A stretch of 64,000 bases of DNA from Anaerolineales bacterium (GCA_030583925.1 CP129482.1:2728001-2792000); one strand, 5' to 3'; counted from the stretch's first letter, positions 9,563 to 18,661 are shown. Numbers and translations: made by a program. The notes: a model not told the origin generated them from the letters alone.

Positions 9563-10249
9563 TCAATTTTGCTTGTTGATGGTGTAGCAACTGGTCAGCG
9601 ACACTTCGTTTTGCGAAACCACCGAACGCCCCAGAACAGTTAGCCCAACGGTGGAGCCGACGAATTGGAATTGAACCCAGGCGTCTTCGTACTTCTCGTA
9701 ATCGGCGATCTGGTCAACGTAAAGCGTGTAAAAGTACGTTCCTCGGTCGTTGTCGTTCATAATGGCGCCAGCGCCCCAATCGGTGCGGCGCGCGCTGTAC
9801 TTGTCTTGCAGGCGCACGAAGAGAAGCACGTATTTGAGTCGTTTTGGCTTGACAATGGTCGTTATAAATTTGATCGAACGCGCGCCGTCGCAGTTGTAGC
9901 CCCATACCATCTGGCTGGTGGAGCGTTGCGTGGAGACGAATAACTGGGCAGACGGAGTGAACAACGTAACGTTGATCGGCTCTAGCGTGATGGTGGAACG
10001 GGGCGACGGCGTGGCGGTGGGAAATTTCGTGTTTGGAATGAGAGGCGTGGCAGTTCCGCCAGCCTGCTCTGGGGCTTCTGTGTTGATGACAAATAGATCG
10101 GGCGTGAAGGTGGCGGGCAGTTCGAACGGGGTCGGGGTTAGCGCAGGCGCGCTCGTCTGCGTGGGCGATAAGAATGAAAGCGCATCAGGAAGCGAGGCGC
10201 ATCCCGCAAGCAGAGAGAGGATGATAATGGCTGTGATAAATCGTTTCAT
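9563..10249 (-). CDS. Paralogous lipoprotein with Thr/Pro-rich linker
   Basis: Like its neighbour, 228 residues with a signal peptide and lipobox LAGC (Cys17), a Thr/Pro-rich linker to about residue 105, and a C-terminal beta-rich-looking domain with the shared phrases DWGAGAIMNDNDRGTYFY and WVQFQFVGS. One cysteine (YNCDGA) and a late SCYT mirror the cysteine positions of the other copy. A TolB-like propeller protein lies upstream in the same direction, so all three may act at the cell surface. Function unknown. Confidence 0.8.
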   Translation of the reverse strand: MKRFITAIIILSLLAGCASLPDALSFLSPTQTSAPALTPTPFELPATFTPDLFVINTEAPEQAGGTATPLIPNTKFPTATPSPRSTITLEPINVTLFTPSAQLFVSTQRSTSQMVWGYNCDGARSIKFITTIVKPKRLKYVLLFVRLQDKYSARRTDWGAGAIMNDNDRGTYFYTLYVDQIADYEKYEDAWVQFQFVGSTVGLTVLGRSVVSQNEVSLTSCYTINKQN

Positions 10250-10264
10250 GAATCACCTTTTACG

Positions 10265-10308
10265 CGCAGAAGATTCTTCGGACGCTGAAGCGCCCTCAGA
10301 ACGACATG
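10265..10308 (-). repeat. Palindromic dispersed repeat, family A variant
   Basis: Read on the minus strand this is a diverged version of the repeat seen at 23932, 38759 and 48057: GTCGTTCTGAGG at the start, a central GCTTCAGCG hairpin, then CGAAGAATCT. It fills the gap between the TolB-like gene and the lipoprotein gene. Confidence 0.6.
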
Positions 10309-10310
10309 GT

Positions 10311-11324
10311 TTACGGCTCCCATTGTGGTTGCCAGTCCGGTTCGGGGTTCGAGGTAACCTGGCGGATACCCGTTCCGTCTGGGCGCATGATAAATATATC
10401 AGCCTGATCGTTATTCCGCAACGAGTTGAAGGCGATCCACTGACCGTCGGGAGAATAGGCCGCCGAGGCGTTGTTGCCGCCGTCGGTGAGTTGCGCGGCA
10501 GTTTGCCCTTGTACATCCACACGGAAAATATTCTTATCGCCTTCGGATCCTGCGTAGATAAGCAGGTACTTTCCGTCGGGCGACCAATCGAGGCTACCAC
10601 CGATCCCCGGCAAGCCGCGTGTTAACTGCCGGACATTCGAACTGTCCGCATTCATGAGAAAGATTTGATACTCATTCGGTTTATCCACTGCCATCGCAAA
10701 AGCGATCGTGTTGCCGTCCGGCGACCAATCGGCGGCAACGATGGTGTTAGGACCCGCGTACAACAAGTCCGCGTTTTCGCCGGTGTTGTCAACCGTCCAC
10801 AGGGAAGTCGGTCCCTCGCCGGCGCGGTTAGCGAACAGGATACGTTTCCCGTCCGGTGAAAAACTCGGCGAGACTACATTGCCGATGAAATCCGTCAGGC
10901 GGATCAAACGCGCCCCATCGAAAACGAACAGAAAGAGATCGAACGCTCCCCCATTTTGATTCGAGGCGTAGACGATCGAGCCGCCCTTCGGCGAATAGAC
11001 CGGGTAATAGTTATGCGCCTCGACGTTCGTGATCTGCTGATAATCCGACCCATCGGCGTTGACCCAGCACAACTGGTTGAAGTCGCCTCGCGTGCACGTG
11101 AAGATGATCCGCCCGATGTGAGGTCGAGTCGGCGCTGGGGCGGGCGTACGCGTCGGCGGCGGAGTAGACGATTCTTTCGCCGGGATGGCGAGCGTCCCAA
11201 CATCAAGCGGATTCGCCGGGAGGAGGATACACAACCCGACCGCTAGGACGATGAGAATCAACCCCAGCGGCAAGCGGAAGCGGGTCGCTTCGCTTCGGCG
11301 GGAAAAGATGCGCTTTCGAGACAT
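10311..11324 (-). CDS. Membrane-anchored TolB-like beta-propeller (PD40 repeats)
   Basis: The 337-residue protein has an N-terminal Arg-rich stretch, one hydrophobic segment (about residues 18-36) and then a Thr/Pro linker. The rest consists of repeated units ending in YSPDGQWIAF-like phrases (SFSPDGKRILFAN, DWSPDGNTIAFAM, DWSPDGKYLLIY), the PD40/WD40-like repeats of TolB propellers. It is probably held in the membrane and faces outside, binding a partner or ligand. The start fits a leaderless transcript: TAAAAT on the minus strand (11336-11331) is 6 nt from the ATG. Confidence 0.82.
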   Translation of the reverse strand: MSRKRIFSRRSEATRFRLPLGLILIVLAVGLCILLPANPLDVGTLAIPAKESSTPPPTRTPAPAPTRPHIGRIIFTCTRGDFNQLCWVNADGSDYQQITNVEAHNYYPVYSPKGGSIVYASNQNGGAFDLFLFVFDGARLIRLTDFIGNVVSPSFSPDGKRILFANRAGEGPTSLWTVDNTGENADLLYAGPNTIVAADWSPDGNTIAFAMAVDKPNEYQIFLMNADSSNVRQLTRGLPGIGGSLDWSPDGKYLLIYAGSEGDKNIFRVDVQGQTAAQLTDGGNNASAAYSPDGQWIAFNSLRNNDQADIFIMRPDGTGIRQVTSNPEPDWQPQWEP

Positions 11325-11405
11325 GCAGAAATTTTACATCGAATCGAAATAGGCTAAAATTGCCAAATTCGTTTCATTTGTATCCCACCATTGAGAGAAA
11401 ACAAA

Positions 11406-13499
11406 ATGCCATCCTACCCCATCGCTCCCAAACGACCTCATCCCATCACACAACACGATCAGACGCGCAACGATAATTATTTCTGGCTTCGCAACCGCGA
11501 GGACCCCGAAGTGATGAAGTTCCTCACCGCGCAAATGGATTATCTCGAAGAGCGGATGGGCTACACAAAGCCGTTGCAAGATTCGCTCTTTGCCGAAATG
11601 AAGGGAAGGATTCAGGAAACTGATTCAACCGTCCCTGAGAAAAGAGGCGGGTATTGGTATTACGTCCGCACCGAGGCAGGCATGCAGTATCCCATCTATT
11701 GCCGCAAAAAAGAGTCGCTGGAAAATCCCGAGGAAATTTTGCTCGACCAGAACGCGTTAGGCGAGGGCAAACCGTTTTGCAGTGTTGGCGCGGTGAGCGT
11801 CAGCCCGGATGGGAATAAACTCGCGTATTCGTTCGACTTCGAGGGGAACGAAACGTTCACGATTCGAATCATGGATTTGGTGAGCGGCAAACATTTTGAC
11901 GAATCGATTCCCAACACGTCGGGGAGTGTCTACGAACTCGGCGGCGTGGAGTGGGCGAACGACAACAAACACATTTTTTACATCACGCTCGACTCGGCGC
12001 TTCGCCCAGACAAGTTTTATCGCCACAAGATCGGAACCGACGCGACCGCTGACACACTGCTCTTCCACGAAACAGACGAGTCGTTTTTCCTGTGGATGCA
12101 TAAATCACGCGACGATAAATTCATCATGACCTATCACTACAGCACCACGACGCGCGAGATGCGATTCATCGACGCCGATAAGCCGGAAAGCGAATTGCGA
12201 GTCGTACAGCCGCGCATCGAGGGACTGGAATATTTCGCGGCGCATCACAAAGGCATGTTTTTCATCGTCAACAATGAAAATGCGCGGAACTTCAAAGTAA
12301 GCGCGGCTCCGGTCGAAAACTCCGGCAGGGAAAATTGGAAAGAACTCCTCCTCCACCGCGAAGATACGCTCGTAGAAGGCGTTTCCACTTTTGAGAATTT
12401 CATCATCGTACGCGAACGCAAAGACGGCTTGCAACAACTCCGCATCTGTGCGCCGGACGATCTGAACAAGACGAGTTATGTGCGTTTTCCCGAACCGGCT
12501 TATCAAATCGAATTCGCCGAAAACTCCGTTTTTGAAACGGACATCGTGCGTTTCTATTATTCATCGCTCGTCACGCCGCATACCGTCGTTGATTTTCACA
12601 TGGACAGCGGCGAATGGGAAACGCGCAAAACATACAAGATCGACGGCTACGATCAAAACGATTTTGTCACCGAACGCATCTTTGCAGCCGCAGAGGACGG
12701 GACGCGCATTCCGATCTCCATCGCGTACAAAAAATCAGTGAAGTTTGATGGACTCAATCCCACGCTTTTGCATGGATACGGAGCCTACGGCGCGAACATG
12801 GATGTGGATTTCAGTTCCAACCGCGTCAGTTTATTGGACAGGGGATTTGTGTTCGCCATCGGACACGTACGCGGCGGCTCCGAGATGGGACGCGCGTGGT
12901 ACGAAAACGGCAAACTCCAGCACAAGAAAAATTCTTTCACCGACCTCATCGCCTGCGCCGAGCGCTTGATCGAAGCGGGTTTCACCTCCAAAGAGAAACT
13001 CGCCATCTACGGCGTTTCGGCCGGCGGATTACTCGTCACCGCCAGCATGGTGATGAGACCGGACTTATTCGGCGCGGTCATCGCCAAAGTCCCATTCGTG
13101 GATGTGATCAACTCGCTCAGCGACCCGACAATCCCACTGACGACACTGGAATACAACGAGTGGGGCAACCCGGCGAACAAAGAGCAATACGAGTACATGA
13201 TGTCCTATTCGCCATACGACAACCTGCAAGCCCGCGAGTATCCCCATCTGTTGTTGACGGGCGGGTTCAACGATCCGCGCGTGGCATATTGGGAGCCCGC
13301 CAAATTCGCGGCAAAATTGAGCGAACTGAAATCGGACGACAACCTGCTTCTACTGAAAACGAACTTCAACGCCGGTCACGCCGGAGCGTCCGGTCGCTAC
13401 GATTTTATGAAGGAGGTCGCGTTCGAATTTACGTTTTTGATCGAAGCGCTGCAGGCGAGTCGAACCCCTCTTGAAAGCAACCGCGAGGCGGGTATATAA
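11406..13499 (+). CDS. ptrB: Oligopeptidase B-type serine peptidase (S9A)
   Basis: A 697-residue prolyl-oligopeptidase-family peptidase with no signal peptide. The N-terminal part is a seven-bladed propeller that restricts entry to short peptides. The C-terminal alpha/beta hydrolase carries the triad Ser538 (GVSAGG), Asp623 (FNDPR) and His658 (AGHAG). The opening PHPITQHDQTRNDNYFWLR matches oligopeptidase B, which cuts after basic residues. I chose ATG 11406, preceded by GAGAG, over an in-frame TTG at 11391. It is divergent from the TolB-like gene. Confidence 0.9.
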   Translation: MPSYPIAPKRPHPITQHDQTRNDNYFWLRNREDPEVMKFLTAQMDYLEERMGYTKPLQDSLFAEMKGRIQETDSTVPEKRGGYWYYVRTEAGMQYPIYCRKKESLENPEEILLDQNALGEGKPFCSVGAVSVSPDGNKLAYSFDFEGNETFTIRIMDLVSGKHFDESIPNTSGSVYELGGVEWANDNKHIFYITLDSALRPDKFYRHKIGTDATADTLLFHETDESFFLWMHKSRDDKFIMTYHYSTTTREMRFIDADKPESELRVVQPRIEGLEYFAAHHKGMFFIVNNENARNFKVSAAPVENSGRENWKELLLHREDTLVEGVSTFENFIIVRERKDGLQQLRICAPDDLNKTSYVRFPEPAYQIEFAENSVFETDIVRFYYSSLVTPHTVVDFHMDSGEWETRKTYKIDGYDQNDFVTERIFAAAEDGTRIPISIAYKKSVKFDGLNPTLLHGYGAYGANMDVDFSSNRVSLLDRGFVFAIGHVRGGSEMGRAWYENGKLQHKKNSFTDLIACAERLIEAGFTSKEKLAIYGVSAGGLLVTASMVMRPDLFGAVIAKVPFVDVINSLSDPTIPLTTLEYNEWGNPANKEQYEYMMSYSPYDNLQAREYPHLLLTGGFNDPRVAYWEPAKFAAKLSELKSDDNLLLLKTNFNAGHAGASGRYDFMKEVAFEFTFLIEALQASRTPLESNREAGI

Positions 13500-13525
13500 T
13501 TCCGCTCATCGAAGGAGCCACTACC

Positions 13526-13783
13526 ATGGACCGATATCTGATCGAATCGCCTCACGAGGCGGATGAATGCGACGCCATCATCAAGGAGATCCACGCGGCG
13601 GGATACTTGCATCACTTCGAATGGGGCTGTCACGACGGCGCCCATTGCGGTTGGGCGATCATCGAAACGGATAACCGCGAACATGCGCGGCAGATCGTGC
13701 CGTGGCAAATCCGCGATAAAGCGAGGGTGGTAAAACTCGAATCGTTCGCTTCAAAGAAGCCGCACACGAAGAAATCAAAATGA
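13526..13783 (+). CDS. Small conserved-looking protein of unknown function
   Basis: Eighty-five residues, starting at an ATG with AAGGAG nearby; a TATAAT at about 13494-13499 gives a promoter. The sequence (RYLIESPHEADEC at the start, GCHDGAHCGWAIIE in the middle, a Lys-rich tail) suggests a small ferredoxin-like alpha/beta fold with a Cys/His-rich turn that could bind metal. No function can be assigned. Confidence 0.7.
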   Translation: MDRYLIESPHEADECDAIIKEIHAAGYLHHFEWGCHDGAHCGWAIIETDNREHARQIVPWQIRDKARVVKLESFASKKPHTKKSK

Positions 13784-13788
13784 GAACA

Positions 13789-13819
13789 AAAAAGCGACGC
13801 TGGTGAAGCGTCGCTTTTT
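13789..13819. terminator. Bidirectional terminator between convergent genes
   Basis: A 13-bp inverted repeat (13789-13801 with 13807-13819) with A-run and T-run ends serves both the small gene on the plus strand and citrate synthase on the minus strand. Confidence 0.9.
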
Positions 13820-13826
13820 GATTTCG

Positions 13827-15143
13827 TTATGCCGGTTGCGGCTGTTTCGCCGCGATTTCTTCGAGCATCTTGGTCGTGAGCGATTTGGGTCGTTCGATCG
13901 GTTGACCCAATGCGCGCGCCCACACATAGTTGGCGGTAACGCCCAGCGCGCGGCTGACTCCGAACAACAAGGGGCAGAACTCGGACTCGCGCATCCCATA
14001 GTAATACTGCAACGTACCGGAGATGGCGTCCATATTCGGGGCGGGGCTTTTGGCTTTGCCCTGTTCCTTCAACACGGTCGGGACGACATCCAGCACCATC
14101 TCGACCAATTTGAGCAATTCAAAATCGGGAAAACGTTGTTTCCCAAATTCCAACTGAACGACAAAGCGCGGGTCGATCACGCGCAATACGCCGTGACCAT
14201 ACCCGGGGATGACATGCCCGGCGTTGAGCGTATCCCATGCAAACTTGTACAACTCGTCGCGCGAAGGCAGACCGTTGAATTTCTTCCGCACATTCAGGAG
14301 CCAATCGAGGCTTTCTTGATTCGCCAATCCGTGCAACGGACCGGCGAGCGTGTTGAGGCAGGCGGAAAAGCCGAGGTACGCGTCCGAGAGAGTAGACCCC
14401 GCCAAATGCATCGTATGAGCCGAAGCGTTCCCCGACTCGTGATCTGAATGGATGATCAAGAACAGGCGCATCAATTCGGCGTAGCCTTTTTTATCGTCCA
14501 CCTTCATCATGCGCGCAAAGTTCGCGGCGTAATCCAACTTCGGGTTGTAACGCGGGACTTTCGTCTCGTTGAAATATTTCAAGCGATAGATAAATGCGGC
14601 AAGCAACGGCAGGCGCGCGGTCAGGGTGAGCGCATCTTCGAGCGCCGCGCTCCAGTATTGATCCTTCTTCATCTCGTGGTATTTTTTGACAAAAACCGAT
14701 TCGCCCTGCATCGCCAGCGTCGCTTGCGAGAGCATGGTGATCGGATGCGAATCCTTTGGCATAGCGCGTAACACTTTGATCACATGCGCGGGAATCTGCG
14801 CGCGCTTCGCCCATTCCGCTTCCACTTCAAGCGCCTGTTCGCGCGTTGGAATTTCGCCGACCAAAAGCAAATAATACAAGCCACCCACCAGCGGAACCTT
14901 GTTGCCGCGCGCCCGCGGCAAGGCTTTTAGCGCCTCTTGCACGGTCATACCGCGGAAACGGATGCCTTCGCTGGGGTCTACGAACGAAATATCGGTATAC
15001 AAACTCTTGATGTCGCGCATCCCCCCTACAATTTCACCGATGGTCACGGTGTCCACCACAACTTCCGCGTGTTCCTTGGCAAGCGCCCGGATGCGCTCCC
15101 TCCATTGTGGCAGTTGCGCCTCGATCTTTTCATTCAGGATCAT
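13827..15143 (-). CDS. gltA: Citrate synthase, mitochondrial-like type
   Basis: The 438 residues form citrate synthase, which condenses acetyl-CoA and oxaloacetate. Motifs include HSDHESGNASAH, LAGPLHGLANQE (catalytic His), IPGYGHGVLR and NMDAISG followed by LFGVSRALGV. These phrases, and the leading GGMRDIKSLY...GIRFRG, are those of the eukaryotic mitochondrial-type enzyme rather than the E. coli GltA type. GGAGGAATC precedes the ATG. It lies 29 nt downstream of malate dehydrogenase, so the two TCA enzymes are likely co-transcribed. Confidence 0.92.
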   Translation of the reverse strand: MILNEKIEAQLPQWRERIRALAKEHAEVVVDTVTIGEIVGGMRDIKSLYTDISFVDPSEGIRFRGMTVQEALKALPRARGNKVPLVGGLYYLLLVGEIPTREQALEVEAEWAKRAQIPAHVIKVLRAMPKDSHPITMLSQATLAMQGESVFVKKYHEMKKDQYWSAALEDALTLTARLPLLAAFIYRLKYFNETKVPRYNPKLDYAANFARMMKVDDKKGYAELMRLFLIIHSDHESGNASAHTMHLAGSTLSDAYLGFSACLNTLAGPLHGLANQESLDWLLNVRKKFNGLPSRDELYKFAWDTLNAGHVIPGYGHGVLRVIDPRFVVQLEFGKQRFPDFELLKLVEMVLDVVPTVLKEQGKAKSPAPNMDAISGTLQYYYGMRESEFCPLLFGVSRALGVTANYVWARALGQPIERPKSLTTKMLEEIAAKQPQPA

Positions 15144-15172
15144 GATTCCTCCAAACCTTTCGTTTTATGCTG

Positions 15173-16108
15173 CTAGAGATTTACAAGTTTTTTCAGCGCT
15201 TCGTGCGTTTCGCTTACCGCCGCGGCGGATTTTTCCAACATCGCTTTCTCGTCGGCGTCGAGAGAATATTCGATGATGCGTTCCATCCCGCTCCGCCCCA
15301 ATTGGACCGGCACGCCAAAGTACATATCCTTCAGACCGTACTCACCGTTCATGTATGCCGCGGCAGGGACGATCAAATGCTTATCTTTGAGGATCGCTTC
15401 CGCCATCTGCGCGCACGCGGCGGAAGGCGCATAGAACGCGGAGCCGGTCTTCAGCAAGTTGACGATCTCGCCGCCGCCCTTGCGCGTCCGTTCGACGATG
15501 GCGTTCAATTTTTCGGCGGGGATGTAATCCTTGAGCGGCATGCCCGCAATGTTCGAATGACGCGTGAGCGGCACCATCTCATCCCCATGCCCGCCCAACA
15601 CATAACAGTCAATATTCTCCACGCTCACGCCGGTCTCCATGGCGACGAAGGCGCGCATCCGCGCCGAATCCAACACGCCAGCCTGACCGATCACACGTTC
15701 GCGCGGCAGACCCGTTTTCTTCATCGTCAAGTAAGCCATCGTGTCGAGGGGATTCGTCAAAATGATAAAGATCGCGTCGGGCGAATGTTTGAGCGACTCG
15801 ACTGCGGCATTGCCGACGATCTCCGAGTTGGTCTTCAACAGATCGTCGCGGCTCATGCCGGGCTTGCGCGCAATCCCCGCTGTGATGATCACCACATCTG
15901 AATTTTTTGTCGCGGCATAATCGTTCGAGCCAACGATGGAAACGTCTTTGCCGATGATCGGCATCGCTTCCAACATGTCCAACCCTTTGCCCTGCGGCAT
16001 CCCCTCCACTACGTCAATCAACACCACGTCTGCAAACTCGCGTTCCGCCAACCAGTGCGCGGTGGTCGAACCTGTCATTCCCGCCCCAATGATCGAAACT
16101 TTATTCAT
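15173..16108 (-). CDS. mdh: Malate dehydrogenase (NAD, LDH-like type)
   Basis: A 311-residue LDH-like malate dehydrogenase. The Rossmann motif GAGMTG is at residues 8-13, the NAD-specifying Asp in VVLID near 36, the substrate loop ARKPGMSRDDLL, the Arg in LPRERVIG and the catalytic His in GGHGDEM. Arg rather than Gln in the mobile loop fits malate over lactate. GGAGGATCA precedes the start. It produces oxaloacetate for the adjacent citrate synthase. Confidence 0.93.
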   Translation of the reverse strand: MNKVSIIGAGMTGSTTAHWLAEREFADVVLIDVVEGMPQGKGLDMLEAMPIIGKDVSIVGSNDYAATKNSDVVIITAGIARKPGMSRDDLLKTNSEIVGNAAVESLKHSPDAIFIILTNPLDTMAYLTMKKTGLPRERVIGQAGVLDSARMRAFVAMETGVSVENIDCYVLGGHGDEMVPLTRHSNIAGMPLKDYIPAEKLNAIVERTRKGGGEIVNLLKTGSAFYAPSAACAQMAEAILKDKHLIVPAAAYMNGEYGLKDMYFGVPVQLGRSGMERIIEYSLDADEKAMLEKSAAAVSETHEALKKLVNL

Positions 16109-16188
16109 TGATCCTCCAAAAAATTTTATCGAAGCAATTGTATCCGAAATTTCATGAATAGGAATACAAAATATTTGGATAAAAGAAA

Positions 16189-16215
16189 CAGGACTTCCAT
16201 CAAGCGGAAGTCCTG
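16189..16215 (-). terminator. Terminator after trxB
   Basis: A 10-bp perfect stem (16189-16198 with 16206-16215) is followed on the minus strand by a T-rich tract. It separates thioredoxin reductase from the malate dehydrogenase unit. Confidence 0.85.
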
Positions 16216-16227
16216 CTCGCTTCTTTC

Positions 16228-17178
16228 CTACGGGGAATTTGATTCGGCTTCTTCAAGATAACGCGTCGCCTGAATCGCCGCCGCCGCGCCCATCCCCGCC
16301 GACGTGACCACCTGCCTGAAATGCGGATCCGCCGCTTCCCCCGCCGCGAACACACCCGGCACGTTCGTCTCCATTTTGTCGTTGACCTTGATATATCCGA
16401 GATCGCTCATTTCCAATTGCCCCTTGAACATCTGCGTATTCGGCGTATGTCCGATGAAGATGAACAAGCCATCGGTTTCGTAGATCGTTTCCTCGCCTGT
16501 GACCACGTTCTTCAATTTTAATGCTTCGAGTTTATCGGCGCCGATCACTTCGGTGACGACCGTGTTGAGAATAAAATCAACTTTCGGATGCTCCTTCGCG
16601 CGCTTCTGAAGAATCGTGCTGGCGCGGAACTCCTCGCGTCGATGGATGATCGTCACCGACGAAGCGTAGCGCGTGATGAACAAACCTTCCTCCAGCGCGC
16701 TGTCGCCACCGCCGACAATGACAACTTTCTTGTCTTTGAAGAACCAGCCGTCGCAGGTGGCGCAATATGAAACGCCGCGCCCGGTCAATTCCACTTCGCC
16801 AGGCACTTCCAAATGATTCGGGCTGGCGCCCGTCCCGACGATCAACACATCTGCAAGATAATCGCCGCTATCGGCTTCCACCTTGAATGGGCGGCTGGAC
16901 AAGTCCACGCTGTTCGCGGAGGCGAACTCGGTCACCGCGCCGAAATGCTCCGCCTGCTTTTGAAATAATTCGCCCAACTGCGCTCCGCCAACACCCTCCG
17001 GAAAGCCCGGATAATTTTCGATGGTGTACGTCAGCGCGGCTTGCCCGCCCAATTGCAGACCGGTCAATACCACCGGCTGAAGTTCCGCGCGCGCGGCATA
17101 TAACGCGGCGGAATAGCCGGTAGGACCCGACCCAAGAATCAATACCTTCACGTGTTTCGCTTTTCCGTTTTCAGACAT
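16228..17178 (-). CDS. trxB: Thioredoxin reductase
   Basis: A 316-residue low-molecular-weight thioredoxin reductase that passes electrons from NADPH through FAD to thioredoxin. The FAD motif GSGPTG is at 16-21, the redox-active pair Cys139/Cys142 in SYCATCDG, the NADPH motif GGGDSALEE follows, and the C-terminal FAD-contact AAGEAAD is present. The thioredoxin-like lipoprotein with a UGTC motif at 60 kb is another thiol-redox protein in this window, though no direct link is shown. A palindromic site overlaps the likely promoter (17248-17264). Confidence 0.92.
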   Translation of the reverse strand: MSENGKAKHVKVLILGSGPTGYSAALYAARAELQPVVLTGLQLGGQAALTYTIENYPGFPEGVGGAQLGELFQKQAEHFGAVTEFASANSVDLSSRPFKVEADSGDYLADVLIVGTGASPNHLEVPGEVELTGRGVSYCATCDGWFFKDKKVVIVGGGDSALEEGLFITRYASSVTIIHRREEFRASTILQKRAKEHPKVDFILNTVVTEVIGADKLEALKLKNVVTGEETIYETDGLFIFIGHTPNTQMFKGQLEMSDLGYIKVNDKMETNVPGVFAAGEAADPHFRQVVTSAGMGAAAAIQATRYLEEAESNSP

Positions 17179-17247
17179 GCTCTATCCAAATTCCTCGCTT
17201 TAAATTTCTTTATGACTTCAAGACGTTTTATCTTGCCGTTTCTTTAC

Positions 17248-17264
17248 TGATACACATTGTATCA
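17248..17264 (-). promoter_or_regulatory. Palindromic operator candidate before trxB
   Basis: TGATACA and TGTATCA form a 7-bp inverted repeat around CAT. On the minus strand it contains TACAAT, a plausible -10 box for trxB, so a dimeric regulator bound here would block the promoter. The identity of such a regulator is unknown. Confidence 0.45.
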
Positions 17265-17300
17265 GCGCAAGAGAATTGTTTGAATTTCATTTCAGATAAC

Positions 17301-18581
17301 TCACTCTTCCACTCGCTCTATCTGCGCGCCTAACGCGCGCAATTTGCCGTCCACGTTTTCATAGCCGCGTTCGATCTGGCTGATATTGCGGATTGTGGAC
17401 TGTCCCTTTGCGGCAAGCGCGGCGAGCAGAATCGCCATCCCCGCGCGAATGTCGGGACTTTCGAGATTCTCCCCATAGAGTTGATTCGGTCCCTGAATGA
17501 GACAGCGATACGGGTCGCACAAAATGATCTTCGCGCCCATACCGACCAATTTGTCGGTGAAATACATACGCCCGGAAAACATCCAATCGTGGAACATGAT
17601 CGAACCGGCGGCTTGCGTCGCGACCATGATCGCGATGCTGATCAAGTCAGTCGGGAAGGCGGGCCACACGTTCGTTTTGATTTCGGGAATCGCCCCATCC
17701 AGATCAGGGACGATATTCAGCTCTTGGTTCTCCGGTACGACCAAGTCATCCCCATCCACCTGCCAACGCACCCCCATGCGATCAAAGACGTGACCGATCA
17801 TTTTCAAATCTGCCGCGCCAGCGTTCTTTACGCGGACACTACCGCGCGTCACCGCCGCCGCGCCTACGAAACTGATCACTTCCAAATAATCCGGCCCGAT
17901 CGTATGCTCGCCGCCGTGAAGTTTCGACACGCCATGGATATGAAGCGTGTTCGAGCCGATCTCTTCGATGCGGGCGCCAAGCGCATTCAGGAACCGGCAC
18001 AACTCCTGTACGTGCGGTTCCGACGCGGCGTTGTGAATGACGGTCTTGCCTTTTGCCGTCACCGCCGCCATGATGGCATTTTCGGTCGCGGTCACGCTGG
18101 CTTCATCCATGAGAATGTTCGCGCCGCGCAAGCCCGCGGCTTGGAACGTAAACCCGCGATCGTATTGCACATCCACGCCGAGGGCGCGGAGCGAAAGGAT
18201 GTGAGTGTCGAGTCGCCTGCGCCCGATCACATCGCCGCCAGGCGGAGGCATTTTGAACTCGCCCATACGCGCGGACAGCGGTCCCGCCACGAGAATGGAA
18301 GCGCGGATGAGGCGGCAAAGGTCGGGTTCCAGCGAGGCAGGCTTCAAGTCTCGCGCGGTGATGCGCCACGAAGTGGCATCCAACTCATCCACCTGCGCGC
18401 CGGCGCTCTCGATCAGATCGCGCATCACATGAACATCCTGTATGCGAGGGACGTTGCGCAACACGACCGGCTCTTCGGTGAGCAAACACGCGGCAAGCAA
18501 TGGCAACGCGGCATTTTTGTTCCCGCTCGGAGTCACTTCGCCCTTGATCGGAACGCCGCCTTCGATCACAAACTTTTCCAT
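17301..18581 (-). CDS. murA: UDP-GlcNAc enolpyruvyl transferase with Asp in place of Cys
   Basis: The 426-residue enzyme starts peptidoglycan precursor synthesis by adding enolpyruvate to UDP-GlcNAc. Landmarks are GNKNAALPLLAA near the N-terminus, RASILVAGPLSAR (93-105) and the repeated six-unit inside-out barrel. The catalytic loop, normally GGCxIGxRP, reads GGDVIGRRR: residue 117 is Asp (codon at 18231-18233). Asp at this place is known from mycobacteria and chlamydiae and gives intrinsic fosfomycin resistance while keeping activity. AGGAG precedes the ATG. Confidence 0.93.
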   Translation of the reverse strand: MEKFVIEGGVPIKGEVTPSGNKNAALPLLAACLLTEEPVVLRNVPRIQDVHVMRDLIESAGAQVDELDATSWRITARDLKPASLEPDLCRLIRASILVAGPLSARMGEFKMPPPGGDVIGRRRLDTHILSLRALGVDVQYDRGFTFQAAGLRGANILMDEASVTATENAIMAAVTAKGKTVIHNAASEPHVQELCRFLNALGARIEEIGSNTLHIHGVSKLHGGEHTIGPDYLEVISFVGAAAVTRGSVRVKNAGAADLKMIGHVFDRMGVRWQVDGDDLVVPENQELNIVPDLDGAIPEIKTNVWPAFPTDLISIAIMVATQAAGSIMFHDWMFSGRMYFTDKLVGMGAKIILCDPYRCLIQGPNQLYGENLESPDIRAGMAILLAALAAKGQSTIRNISQIERGYENVDGKLRALGAQIERVEE

Positions 18582-18641
18582 TCACGTCTCCTAAAATTTT
18601 CGCGGAAATTGTAAGACAGATTATATCCTTCGACAAGCGCT

Positions 18642-18661
18642 TTACAGTTGACTTACACGCC
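18642..18661 (+). promoter_or_regulatory. Direct repeat TTACA-N6-TTACA before the prepilin peptidase
   Basis: Two TTACA units begin 11 nt apart (18642 and 18653) and are followed by CGCC. A nearly identical arrangement occurs at 19622-19641 before the TadE gene. Repeats one helical turn apart are typical of activator or response-regulator sites. Confidence 0.45.

Noticed and set aside
13803..15901. Long plus-strand frames opposite citrate synthase and malate dehydrogenase
   Set aside because: Both enzymes are complete on the minus strand; no start signals or domains support the plus-strand frames.
17481..18614. Long open frame of 377 codons on the plus strand opposite murA
   Set aside because: It is antisense to a complete MurA with all motifs; its product is His/Arg-rich, low in recognisable structure, a known artefact of GC-rich coding DNA.
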